Shown here in pieces: positions 54,268 to 63,957 of a stretch of DNA of 64,000 nt. Source of the DNA: Actinomycetota bacterium. Its GTDB lineage: Bacteria; Actinomycetota; Coriobacteriia; Anaerosomatales; Anaerosomataceae. Below the pieces are notes generated by a model that had not been told where the DNA came from, ran no database searches, and saw only the letters and a program-made list of their open reading frames with translations. The number at the start of each line of letters is the position of its first letter. The first letter of the stretch is position 1. The DNA lies in the NCBI GenBank assembly GCA_009668945.1, contig SBEH01000006.1:59945-123944 (forward strand), read 5' to 3'. The position numbers and the translations under genes were made by a program.

Positions 54268-54963
54268 CTACTCGAGCGCGTCGAGCGCTTCCACCAGCGC
54301 GTTCTCAGAGACTTCACCGACGAGGGTGTTCGCCGTGGCACCGTCGGAGTCCACGAAGACGAAGGTCGGAACGTACTGCACCCTGAATCCAGATGCCAGC
54401 GAGGCCGCCCCGGCGTCGGACTCGACGTCCATGCGGCGGATCTCGACGATACCTTCGTACTCACTGGTGAGCCTGTCGACCACAGGCGCCATCTTCTGGC
54501 AGCTGGGTCACCATTCGGTGTAGAACTCGTACATCACCGGCAGACCACCCGCAGAGGGCTCAGCGGCAACCGCCGCAGACGTGCCGCCTTCAACCTCGCC
54601 CGTCCACCCAGCGATTCCTGCGCCGAGATCATAGACGATCGCAAAGCCCATCGAGCGGAGAGTCCCCGCCCCTTCGGCGCTGCGGCTGCCGGTCGCACAG
54701 TAGAGCGCGACCGGCTCGGCGGGGTCCCACGCGACGGCAGCGCCGGCTAGCTCGTTCACGGGCACGTTCTCGGCACCGGGTATGTGGCCGCTGTCGAACT
54801 CCCCCACCGTGCGCACGTCGACGACCCGTACGCCATCGGCGATCAGGCTTTGCAGGTCGGCGCTGTCGACGACTCCGCCGCGCGAACCGCTGGGACCAAG
54901 CACGACCGCGCCGACGACAAGGGCTGCTGCAACGGCCACCACGAGCCACTTCGTGCGGATCAT
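54268..54963 (-). CDS. Rhodanese-thioredoxin fusion, probable selenoprotein (TGA = Sec at 54510-54508)
   Basis: 231 aa if the TGA at 54510-54508 is read as selenocysteine (residue 152). A signal/anchor helix (about 5-23) gives an exported protein. Rhodanese domain at about 32-125 with VVDVRTVGEFDSGHIPGAEN and the active Cys89 in YCATGSRS. Thioredoxin-like domain at about 143-231: MYEFYTEW-U-PSC-QKMAPVVDRL, so the CxxC becomes U-x-x-C; the cis-Pro side is QYVPTFVFVDSDG. The two halves stay in the same frame across the TGA with no loss of the fold. A SECIS-like hairpin lies 20 nt after it. GGAGGTTCC precedes the ATG. SelA/B/C/D are not in the window. The alternative is one nonsense mutation or sequencing error. 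Confidence 0.82.
54471..54487 (-). promoter_or_regulatory. Bacterial SECIS-like hairpin
   Basis: On the minus strand GCCUGU-GGUCG-ACAGGC: a perfect 6-bp stem with a 5-nt loop that starts GGU. The stem begins 21 nt and the loop 27 nt after the UGA, inside the range known for bacterial SECIS elements, which need a G in the first two loop positions. A second smaller hairpin (GCCA-GAAGA-UGGC) lies between. Confidence 0.7.
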
Positions 54964-55121
54964 GGAACCTCCGGAGCGGATACGAACGGTGCACGCAAGC
55001 GCGGGTCAAGCAACCGCCGTGCCGTGACACGGCAGGTTCTCGTACGTGCAAACGTGGCACAATGTGCGATGAGTCATCACCACACCAGGATTCGCACGCA
55101 TCGTGCGAGGAAGACTGGCGA

Positions 55122-58100
55122 ATGGATCAGAACGCAGGGCCGAACGGCACTCTCGTTCCGCAGGGTGACAGGCCGTTTCGCGGGGAGCTTCTGGGCATCG
55201 ATCGACTGGCCGCCGCAGCGCGCGGCCTGGCCCAGGACCAGTCGTGGACCGTGCGCAAGCCGCGTGGGAAGACCCCGCTTCTCGGCATGGTCGATGTCGC
55301 CGAACGCGAGTTGGCGGCGATATACGGAGCGCTCGCCACAGACGTGCGCAACGACATCCCCGTGTCTCCTGCCGCCGAATGGCTGCTCGATAACTACTAC
55401 CTCATCGAAGAGCAGATCCGCTTCGTGCGTGACGACCTGCCGGCGAATTACGGCGCAGAGCTTCCCAGGCTGGAGGCCGGGTCATTCGCCGGATTCCCGA
55501 GGACGTTCGAAGCCGCAGTCACACTCATTGCGCACACCGACGCGCGAGTAGAGCAGGAAGTCCTCGAGCTCTTCGCCATGGCCTATCAGGACGTCTCGCC
55601 GCTCTTGATCGGCGAGGTATGGGCCGTTCCGATCATGCTGCGGATGACGCTGGTCGAGAACCTGCGACGCCTGGGCCGACGGGTGCTGGATGCACACCAG
55701 GCGGTCGTGAAGGGCGACCGCTTCGCCGACGATCTCGTCGTGGCCACCGATGCCGGCCCTGAGGCTGTCGCCGCCCGCATGGCCGAACTCGATCGCATCG
55801 GGGCCGACGCTCCGGACCCGTTCCTCGTACGTCTGTCGCAGCGCCTGACAGGGCAGGATGCTGCGCTCGCACCATTGGCCGATTGGCTCCAGAACACGCT
55901 GACAACGCGCGGTCAGGAGCTTGAGCGCGTCACGATGGCGACGCACCAGGACCAGGCGGCTGACCAGGTCTCCGTCGCCAATGCGATCACAAGCATCCGG
56001 TTCCTCGATGGTTTCGAGTGGCACGAGTTCTTCGAGACCGTGAGCTTCGTGGAGCACATCTTGCGCGAGGACCCGGCCGGCGTGTACTCGCGCATGGACT
56101 TCCCGAGCCGCGACCGGTACCGGCACGCAGTGGAGGGTATCGCGCGCCGCTGCGATCACAGTGAGATCGAGGCAGCCGAAGCGGTGATCAGCCACTGCCT
56201 CGAAGCGCTCCGAGCCGACGCCGCCGACGGACTGCGCAGCCACGTGGGCTACCACCTCGTCAGCGCGGGCCGTTACGCCTTCGAGGAGAGCATCGGGTAC
56301 AGGCCACGCGCGCGCGAGCGCCTCTACCGCGGCCCGCTCGCGGCGCGCGGCGTCATCTTCTGGGGCATGCTGGCAGCCCTCACTGCGCTCCTGGCGGGCG
56401 GCACAGCCGCGCTCACACTCGGCTTGACGGGGAACGGTTGGGCTGCACTCGCGATGGGACTTCTGGGCATCGTCCCCGTTTCGGACGCCTCGCTCGCGGT
56501 CGTCAACCGGCTTGCCGCGTGGCTCTGGCCTGCGCGAACGCTGCCGAAGATCGACCACAGACAGCCGGTCTCGGGCGCGCACCGCACGCTCGTCGTGTAC
56601 GCGGCGCTGCTGACCTCCCCGCAGTCGGCACAGCACGTCATCGACAACATGGAGATCGGCTACCTCGCGAACACCGACCACAACGTACAGTTCGCGATCC
56701 TCGCCGACCTCAAGGGCGCCGCCGAACAGCACACCGGCTCGGACGCATCCGTGATCGAGGCCGCCCGGAGCGGCATCGCTGCCCTGAACGAGCGATACGG
56801 CCTGCCCGGCGAGCATCCCTTCGGCCTGTTCGTGCGCGGGCGTACTTGGAGCAAGCACGACGAGACGTGGATGGGCTGGGAGCGGAAACGAGGCGCGCTC
56901 ACGGAGTTCTGCAGCCTGCTGCGAGGCGCGACCGACACGTCGTTCGAGGTCGTGGACGCCGACGCAGCCACGTTTGCCGGTGTCACGTTCGTCATCACTC
57001 TGGACACCGACACCGTCCTGCCACGCGACGGCGCACGCAAGCTCGTCTCCACGATCGCGCACCCGCTCAACCGTGCGCGGCTCGACCCGGTGACCCGCAC
57101 CGTACGCCGAGGGTACGGCCTCGTGCAGCCGCGCGTGGCGATGTCGCTGGAGGGCGCCGAGGACAGCCTCTTCGCATGGCTGTATTCTGGCGTCACCGGG
57201 GTCGACCCTTATGGGGGGGCGGTCTCAGACACCTACCAGGATGTCTTCGGAGAGGGCTCGTTCACCGGCAAGGGCATCTTCGAGGTCGACATCTTCAACG
57301 CGGCGCTCGGAGAGAGATTCTGCGAGAACACGCTGCTCTCGCACGACCTCCTTGAGGGCTCCTACCTGCGCACGGCTCTGGCTTCGGACGTGGAGGTCCT
57401 CGACGACCAGCCGGCCAGCTACGTCTCGCATTGCGCCCGATTGCACCGCTGGGTGCGTGGTGACTGGCAGACACTGCCGTGGCTCGGCGTGCGGGTGCCG
57501 ACGCCCGCGGGCAGGGAGAAGAACCCGCTCACGACCCTGCACCGCTGGAAGATCATCGACAACCTGAGGCGCAGCCTCTATCCCGCCGCGATGATGCTGT
57601 TCTCGATCGCCGGATTCCTGCTGCTCGCCGGCGCGCAATGGCTCTGGTTGGCGGTAGTGCTCGCTCTGCTGTTCTTCCCGCTGTACTTCGGGCTGGCCGA
57701 TTCCCTCATCTTCCGGCGTCCGCCGGCCGATACGCGAAGCGATCACACGACGTTTATCTCGGATCTCAAGCGTGACGTGCTCCGCAATGCGCTCAATGCT
57801 GCGGTCCTGCCGCACCAGGCGTACCTTCTGACCGACGCGATCGCGCGCGCGCTCTGGCGCATGGGCGTGTCGCACCGCAACTTGCTCGAGTGGGAGACGG
57901 CAGCGGAAAGCGAGCGCCGGCTCGGCACATCCACGCCGAAGGCGTTCGTCCGCCGGATGTGGCCGGCAAGCGCGATAACGCTCGGGCTTGTGCTGCCCGT
58001 CGCCCTCGGACCCGGAGGCCCGCTCGCACTCCTCGCCGCAACGCCCCTCCTCGCGTTGTGGCTGTCGGCACCTCTGGCCGCATGGCAGGCCAGCCGCCCG

Positions 58101-61100
58101 GCCGCACCGCCGGAGTCGGGAGTCTCGGCCGATGACAGGGCGGCCATGCGCCGCCTGGCGCGAAAGACGTGGCGCTTCTTCCAGGTCTTCGTCACCCCGG
58201 AGGACCACTACCTCGCTCCTGACAACTACCAGGAAGACCCAAAGGACGAGGTCGCACACCGCACCTCACCGACGAACATGGGGCTGCAGCTGCTCTCGTA
58301 CGTGACCGCGTACGACCTCGGCTACCTCACGGTCGCCGACCTCGTCGACCGCGTGTCACGGACGCTTACCACCCTGACTGGGATGGAGCGCTTCCGCGGG
58401 CACTTCTACAACTGGTACGACACCCTCACACTGCAGCCGCTGCGTCCGACGTACGTCTCGACGGTCGACTCGGGCAATCTCGCCGGGCATCTCGTTGCCC
58501 TGCGGGTGGCGATGACGGAGATATCAGAGCGCCCGCTCCTCGGTGAGACCACGCTCGACGGGATTGCGGACGCCGCCCGCCTCGCCCTGGAAGACCTGCA
58601 GTCGGTCCGTTCGGCAGCAGGCGACGCGGCGCCTACCGAGATCCGGACTGCGCTCGAGGAGGTCATACGACGCATAGATCTCGACACTCCACCGGAGAAC
58701 CTCGGCGAGTGGCTCGCCGCGCTCGAGGGGCTCGGCGCACTCACCGCGGACATCGAGTCCGGGATGGAGTCTCTCGCACGCAGTACGACTGAGCCCGACG
58801 AGCTTGCTGGGGCGGCCGCCTCTGTCTCTGACGCAATCGCCTCTGTCGGCGCTCCACTCGATCTCATCGCGAGGTACGCGCCCTGGGCCCGCGAGGTGCT
58901 TGCAGGCGTCGGCTCGCATGGCGGTGTCCCCGACCCCGCACTCGCACCGTTGCTCGCTCACGTGCCGAGCCTCGTCGGGTTGGCCGAGGGCCTGGCCGAC
59001 GCGCTCGATGCGCTCGACGCCATGACGGAGAGCGGTGGCGCGGACTCGGCGTGGGCGGCAGGGGTGGCCGCCGGGATTCGCGCGGGCCGTGCGCCCTCTG
59101 TCGCGCTGCTCGCGGAGCTTCGGCTCGGCGCCGACATCGCGCGCGAGATGTGGGCCCACACCGACTTCGCGATGCTCTTCGACACCACGCGGATGCTGTT
59201 CTCCATCGGCTTCAATGCGGCCGAGGGCCGCCTCGACGATTCGTACTACGACATGCTCGCGAGTGAGTGCCGCCTGGCGAGCTTCCTCGCCGTCGCCAAG
59301 GGCGATACACCGCAGGAGCACTGGTTCCGCCTGGGCCGGGCGATCACGCGGACCGAAGGTGGAGCGGCGCTCGTGAGCTGGAGTGCGAGCATGTTCGAGT
59401 ACCTCATGCCGCTGCTCGTGATGAAGTCGTGGCCGTCGACTCTGCTGTCGCGCACGTACGAGAGCGTCGTGCGCCGCCAGATCCAGTACGGCCGCCAGCG
59501 CGACGTGCCGTGGGGCGTATCGGAGTCGGCCTTCAATGCGAAAGACGTCGAACTTACGTACCAGTACCAGGCCTTCGGTGTGCCCGGGCTCGGCCTGAAG
59601 CGGGGCCTTTCGGCGGACGTCGTCATCGCGCCGTACGCGACGGTGCTCGCGCTCATGGTGTCGCCGAGGGCGGCGCTCGACAACATGGCGGCCCTGACGA
59701 ATCAGGGCGCCGAGGGCCGGTATGGATTCTACGAGGCCCTGGACTACACGCCCGGCCGAGTACCCGCCGGCAAGGAGCGCGCGATCGTGTGCGCGTACAT
59801 GGCGCACCACCAGGGCATGAGCTTCGTCTCGCTCGGGAACATGCTCACCGGCTTCAGGATGCAGAAGCGCTTCCATGCGGACCCCCTCGTGAGCTCGGCC
59901 GAACTGTTGCTGCAGGAGCGCGTGCCGCGGCGCATCCAGCTCGCACAGCCACGCGTCGAGGAGGTCGAGTTCGTGCGTTCGGTGCGCGAGACGCCTCCGC
60001 CCGTGACCCGCGCCTACCCGCTCGCGGACACGCGCGTACCCGCCACGCACTTCCTCTCCAACGGCAACTACTCCGTCATGGTCACCAACGGCGGAGGCGG
60101 ATACAGCCGCTGGATGGACCGGACCGTCACCCGATACCGCGAGGACATCACGCGCGACTGCTGGGGCTCGTTCGTCTACCTCAAGAACCTGGAGAACGGC
60201 AAGATCTGGTCGGCGACGTACCAGCCTTCGCTCGCAGAACCGGATGACTACCACGTGACCTTCTCGGCAGACAAGGCCGACTTCCGCCGGATCGACGGCG
60301 ACGTGGACACGCACACCGAGATCATCGTCTCCCCCGAAGATGACGTCGAAGTCCGCCGCGTGGCTATCACCAACCACGGACGCGAGCCCCTCTCGCTCGA
60401 AGCGACGTCGTACATGGAGGTCACGCTGGCACCCCGCGGAGCGGATCACGCGCACAAGGCGTACAGCAATCTCTTCGTGGAGACCGAAGCCGTGGACGAC
60501 TTGCGCACGCTGCTGTTCACGCGGCGCCCGCGCTCTGCGGAGGAGCCGCGGTACTGGGGCTTCCACATGCTGGCCTGCGAGCACCGCGGCATGTGTACGT
60601 GGTCGTACGAGACCGACCGTGCCACGTTCCTCGGCAGACTCCGCACACCTGCCAACGCCCGCTCCATTTGGGGAGACGTACAGCTCTCCGGCACGACAGG
60701 TGCCGTCCTCGACCCAGTCTGCGCCATCCGGCAGCCTGTCGTGATCCTGCCGGGTGAGACCGCGCGCCTAGCGTACGTCACCGGAGCCACGGACTCGCGC
60801 GAACACGCGATCGCGCTCGCCGAGAAGTACCAGGACATCACCACCGCACAGCGGGCAGCGGATCTCGCGTGGTCCACGAGCCAGATCGAACTCCGGGATC
60901 TCGGCATCACGCCCGAAGAGTCGGTGACGTTCCTGAGACTCGCGTCGCGAATGCTACTGACCGACCCGTACTCGCGCCTCAAGTGCATGACCGAAACCGA
61001 GAACCGGCTGCCGATGTCGGGCCTGTGGCAGATCGGCATCTCCGGCGATGACCCGATCCTGCTCGTGACCATCGAGCGCCTCGAGGAGGCGCCCCTCGTG

Positions 61101-63881
61101 CGTCAGGCGTTGCTCGCGCACCAGTACTGGCGCAGCAAGGGGTTCGTGTCCGACCTCGTGATCCTCAACACCAAGCCGAGTGCGTACGCATCCGAGCTCG
61201 ACGGCCGGCTTCGTATGCTCATGCGCACCGCCCACGCACTCCAACTCGCCGACAAGCCCGGCGGCGTCCACCTCCGCAACGCCGATCATATGGCGCCAGA
61301 GGTGAAGAACCTTCTTGAGAGCGTCGCCCGGGTGCTCATCACAGGCGACGGCGGACCCATCGCACTCCAGCTGAACCAGCGCGCACGCTACCCGGAAGAC
61401 CCGGACCCCTTCGTGCCCTCGCGCGAGCCGCGGGAGTATCCGCAGCCGTCGTTCGTCCGGCCGGAGTTGTCGTTCGACAACGGATTCGGCGGGTACGACG
61501 CGCAGGCTGACGAGTACGTGATCGTCATGCAGGACCACCTTGCCACTCCTGCGCCGTGGGTGAACGTCATCGCCACCCCACGTTTCGGCGCACTCGTCTC
61601 CGAGGCGGGAATCGGCTGCACCTGGGCCGAGAACAGCCACGAGAACCGCATCACTACTTGGAACAACGACCCCGTCTCGGACGGCAGCGGCGAGTGCATC
61701 TACATCCGCGATGAGGAGACCGGCGAGTTCTGGAGCCCCACTCCGCTGCCCGTCTGGGAAGACGGCGTGTACGTGATTCGCCACGGCAGGGGCTATACGA
61801 CCTTCGAGCACGATGCCCACGGCATCTCCCATGCGCTCGACTGGTTCGTCGGCGCCGAGGACCCGGTGCGTGTCGCGCGGCTCCGGCTCAGGAACCTCGG
61901 CGAGCAGGTCCGGACTCTCTCGGTCACGCACTTCGTGGAGTGGAGCCTCGGTGACTCGAGGAGCAAGGCCCAGCAGCGGGTCGTGACGTGGTGGGACGGA
62001 GGCGCCGAGGTCCTGATGGCGCACAGCTGGTTCAACCCCGACTTCCCCGGACGGCCGGCGTTTCTCGCGACCGACGGCCCGGTGAGCTCGTACACCGCGA
62101 GCCGCACGGAGTTCATCGGGCGGAACGGCATCCCGGAATCCCCGGCCGCGATGCGCAGGCGTCGGCTCGGCGGGCTCACGGGCAGATTCCACGACAACTG
62201 CGGCGCCGTGACGCGCGGGATCGAGCTTCAGCCGGGATCCGAGGTCGAAGTCGTGTTCCTGCTCGGCCAGACGGAGACCGTGGAGGCGGCCCACGCGCTC
62301 GTCTCGAGGCTGCGCCAGCCCGGGGCGGTGGATGCCGAGTTCCAGGCGGCGCGCCAGTCGTGGCGGGAGTTGCTGGACACGGTGAGGGTCTCGACCCCGG
62401 ACCAGACGCTCGATGCGATGGTGAACGGCGCCACGTTGTATCAGTCCCTATCGTGTCGCGTGTGGGGCCGGACCGCCACGTACCAGTCATCGGGCGCCTA
62501 CGGCTTCCGCGACCAGCTGCAGGACAGCCTCGCGCTACTCGACGTCCGCCCCGATCTCGTGCGCGAGCAGATCGTCGAGGCCTCGAGGCGGCAGTTCCCC
62601 GAGGGCGACGTGCTTCACTGGTGGCAGCCGGTCTCCGGGAGAGGTGTGCGCACGCGGTTCGCCGATGATCGGCACTGGCTGCCGTACGTCACCGCCGAGT
62701 ACATCCGCGCGACGGGCGACCTCGGCGTACTCGAGGTCGAGACTCCGTACGTGGAGGGTCCCCCGGTCCCGGACGACCGGGAAGACCTGTACCTGCAGCC
62801 GAACCCGTCGCTCGCGGTCGCGTGCGTCTACGACCATTGCCTCGCCGCACTGAACCTCGCGCCTCTCGGCGTCCACGGCCTCCCGCTCATGGGCGGCGGC
62901 GACTGGAATGACGGCATGAACCGCGTCGGCATCGGCGGCCGAGGCGAGAGTGTGTGGATGGCGTGGTTCCTAGATGTCACCATGCGTTCGTTCGCAAGCG
63001 TGTGCGACCTCAAAGGCGACGTTGCCGAGGCCTCGGCGCTGCGCGAGCGCGCGGACGCGCTGGTGGCCGCGGTCGAGCGTAGCGCATGGGACGGTTCGTG
63101 GTACCGGCGCGCCTACTTCGACGACGGGACGCCTCTCGGCAGTGCGTCTTCCGCTGAATGCCGGATCGACGCCATAGTGCAGGCATGGTCGGTACTCTCC
63201 GGACGGGGCGATCGCGAGCGAGCGCGCCGGGCGATGGAGTCGGTCGAGGAGCAGCTGATCCGCTGGGACGAGGGCCTCGTCAAGCTCCTCACGCCGCCGT
63301 TCGACCACATGCCCCAAGATCCGGGTTACATCAAGGGCTACGTACCGGGCGTCCGTGAGAACGGCGGTCAGTATACGCACGCGGCGCTATGGGTCGCGCT
63401 CGCGTTCGCCCGCCTGGGTGACGGCGACGAGGCCGTCTCGCTCCTGGATCTGATCAACCCGCTGTCGCATTCGCTCGATACGGAGGCGGCGCTCCGGTAC
63501 AAGGTCGAGCCCTACGTGGTGGCGGCCGACGTCTACGCCGTCGACCCTCACACCGGACGCGGCGGGTGGACCTGGTACACCGGCTCCGCGGCGTGGTTCT
63601 ACCAGATCGCCGTGCGCGAGGTGCTGGGCCTCCGGACCGTTGCCGAGGGCGACACGCGATACCTGGTGATCGACCCGTGCATCCCGAAGGACTGGTCCCA
63701 CTACACGATCGAGTATCGCTTCGGGTCCACAACGTACTCGGTCGCCGTCGAGAACCCCCGCGGCGTGAATCGAGGTGTGGCGCGCGTGACTCTCGACGGC
63801 ATCGCTCTTGAGGAGCTCCGGGTGCCGCTTGCCGACGATGGCGCGCACCACGAGCTCGTCGTGTCGATGCTGGGCGCCTAG
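55122..63881 (+). CDS. Cyclic beta-1,2-glucan synthase-like giant enzyme (NdvB/ChvB type; GT84-GH94)
   Basis: 2919 aa. N-terminal helical region, then membrane helices (about 400-480), a GT84-type transferase with VITLDTDTVLPRDG (about 626) and HRWVRGDWQTLPW (about 774), more helices (about 815-980), a glycoamylase-like all-alpha region (about 1020-1600), then two beta-sandwich plus (alpha/alpha)6 GH94-type phosphorylase parts, with GLPLMGGGDWNDGMNRVG (about 2590) holding the acid. Such enzymes build and trim long beta-1,2-glucans in the inner membrane. ATG 55122 was chosen for GAGGAAG upstream; ATG 55062 sits in a CACAAT box, the likely -10. Product in this organism is unproven. Confidence 0.87.
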   Translation: MDQNAGPNGTLVPQGDRPFRGELLGIDRLAAAARGLAQDQSWTVRKPRGKTPLLGMVDVAERELAAIYGALATDVRNDIPVSPAAEWLLDNYYLIEEQIRFVRDDLPANYGAELPRLEAGSFAGFPRTFEAAVTLIAHTDARVEQEVLELFAMAYQDVSPLLIGEVWAVPIMLRMTLVENLRRLGRRVLDAHQAVVKGDRFADDLVVATDAGPEAVAARMAELDRIGADAPDPFLVRLSQRLTGQDAALAPLADWLQNTLTTRGQELERVTMATHQDQAADQVSVANAITSIRFLDGFEWHEFFETVSFVEHILREDPAGVYSRMDFPSRDRYRHAVEGIARRCDHSEIEAAEAVISHCLEALRADAADGLRSHVGYHLVSAGRYAFEESIGYRPRARERLYRGPLAARGVIFWGMLAALTALLAGGTAALTLGLTGNGWAALAMGLLGIVPVSDASLAVVNRLAAWLWPARTLPKIDHRQPVSGAHRTLVVYAALLTSPQSAQHVIDNMEIGYLANTDHNVQFAILADLKGAAEQHTGSDASVIEAARSGIAALNERYGLPGEHPFGLFVRGRTWSKHDETWMGWERKRGALTEFCSLLRGATDTSFEVVDADAATFAGVTFVITLDTDTVLPRDGARKLVSTIAHPLNRARLDPVTRTVRRGYGLVQPRVAMSLEGAEDSLFAWLYSGVTGVDPYGGAVSDTYQDVFGEGSFTGKGIFEVDIFNAALGERFCENTLLSHDLLEGSYLRTALASDVEVLDDQPASYVSHCARLHRWVRGDWQTLPWLGVRVPTPAGREKNPLTTLHRWKIIDNLRRSLYPAAMMLFSIAGFLLLAGAQWLWLAVVLALLFFPLYFGLADSLIFRRPPADTRSDHTTFISDLKRDVLRNALNAAVLPHQAYLLTDAIARALWRMGVSHRNLLEWETAAESERRLGTSTPKAFVRRMWPASAITLGLVLPVALGPGGPLALLAATPLLALWLSAPLAAWQASRPAAPPESGVSADDRAAMRRLARKTWRFFQVFVTPEDHYLAPDNYQEDPKDEVAHRTSPTNMGLQLLSYVTAYDLGYLTVADLVDRVSRTLTTLTGMERFRGHFYNWYDTLTLQPLRPTYVSTVDSGNLAGHLVALRVAMTEISERPLLGETTLDGIADAARLALEDLQSVRSAAGDAAPTEIRTALEEVIRRIDLDTPPENLGEWLAALEGLGALTADIESGMESLARSTTEPDELAGAAASVSDAIASVGAPLDLIARYAPWAREVLAGVGSHGGVPDPALAPLLAHVPSLVGLAEGLADALDALDAMTESGGADSAWAAGVAAGIRAGRAPSVALLAELRLGADIAREMWAHTDFAMLFDTTRMLFSIGFNAAEGRLDDSYYDMLASECRLASFLAVAKGDTPQEHWFRLGRAITRTEGGAALVSWSASMFEYLMPLLVMKSWPSTLLSRTYESVVRRQIQYGRQRDVPWGVSESAFNAKDVELTYQYQAFGVPGLGLKRGLSADVVIAPYATVLALMVSPRAALDNMAALTNQGAEGRYGFYEALDYTPGRVPAGKERAIVCAYMAHHQGMSFVSLGNMLTGFRMQKRFHADPLVSSAELLLQERVPRRIQLAQPRVEEVEFVRSVRETPPPVTRAYPLADTRVPATHFLSNGNYSVMVTNGGGGYSRWMDRTVTRYREDITRDCWGSFVYLKNLENGKIWSATYQPSLAEPDDYHVTFSADKADFRRIDGDVDTHTEIIVSPEDDVEVRRVAITNHGREPLSLEATSYMEVTLAPRGADHAHKAYSNLFVETEAVDDLRTLLFTRRPRSAEEPRYWGFHMLACEHRGMCTWSYETDRATFLGRLRTPANARSIWGDVQLSGTTGAVLDPVCAIRQPVVILPGETARLAYVTGATDSREHAIALAEKYQDITTAQRAADLAWSTSQIELRDLGITPEESVTFLRLASRMLLTDPYSRLKCMTETENRLPMSGLWQIGISGDDPILLVTIERLEEAPLVRQALLAHQYWRSKGFVSDLVILNTKPSAYASELDGRLRMLMRTAHALQLADKPGGVHLRNADHMAPEVKNLLESVARVLITGDGGPIALQLNQRARYPEDPDPFVPSREPREYPQPSFVRPELSFDNGFGGYDAQADEYVIVMQDHLATPAPWVNVIATPRFGALVSEAGIGCTWAENSHENRITTWNNDPVSDGSGECIYIRDEETGEFWSPTPLPVWEDGVYVIRHGRGYTTFEHDAHGISHALDWFVGAEDPVRVARLRLRNLGEQVRTLSVTHFVEWSLGDSRSKAQQRVVTWWDGGAEVLMAHSWFNPDFPGRPAFLATDGPVSSYTASRTEFIGRNGIPESPAAMRRRRLGGLTGRFHDNCGAVTRGIELQPGSEVEVVFLLGQTETVEAAHALVSRLRQPGAVDAEFQAARQSWRELLDTVRVSTPDQTLDAMVNGATLYQSLSCRVWGRTATYQSSGAYGFRDQLQDSLALLDVRPDLVREQIVEASRRQFPEGDVLHWWQPVSGRGVRTRFADDRHWLPYVTAEYIRATGDLGVLEVETPYVEGPPVPDDREDLYLQPNPSLAVACVYDHCLAALNLAPLGVHGLPLMGGGDWNDGMNRVGIGGRGESVWMAWFLDVTMRSFASVCDLKGDVAEASALRERADALVAAVERSAWDGSWYRRAYFDDGTPLGSASSAECRIDAIVQAWSVLSGRGDRERARRAMESVEEQLIRWDEGLVKLLTPPFDHMPQDPGYIKGYVPGVRENGGQYTHAALWVALAFARLGDGDEAVSLLDLINPLSHSLDTEAALRYKVEPYVVAADVYAVDPHTGRGGWTWYTGSAAWFYQIAVREVLGLRTVAEGDTRYLVIDPCIPKDWSHYTIEYRFGSTTYSVAVENPRGVNRGVARVTLDGIALEELRVPLADDGAHHELVVSMLGA

Positions 63882-63888
63882 CCGCACT

Positions 63889-63917
63889 TTGACGCACGCG
63901 GGGTATCGCGGCACAAT
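63889..63917 (+). promoter_or_regulatory. Promoter for the last gene
   Basis: TTGACG (63889-63894) and CACAAT (63912-63917), 17-bp spacer, about 40 nt before the ATG at 63958. Confidence 0.6.
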
Positions 63918-63957
63918 CGGGGCATCATGTGCCGCCGTCCGCGCAGGAGGAGACGCT

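Noticed and set aside
54268..54492. Separate 74-aa ORF starting MAPVVDRL
   Set aside because: It starts in the middle of a thioredoxin fold and is in frame with the upstream ORF through one TGA at the CxxC position; read as the C-terminal part of the selenoprotein.
55062..55121. Longer N-terminus of the glucan synthase from ATG 55062
   Set aside because: No ribosome site there, and the ATG sits inside a CACAAT -10-like box; GAGGAAG before ATG 55122 fits better.
58524..60584. 686-aa open frame on the minus strand
   Set aside because: Antisense shadow of the glucan synthase; composition is an Arg/Gly/His-rich mirror of high-GC coding, without a domain or ribosome site.
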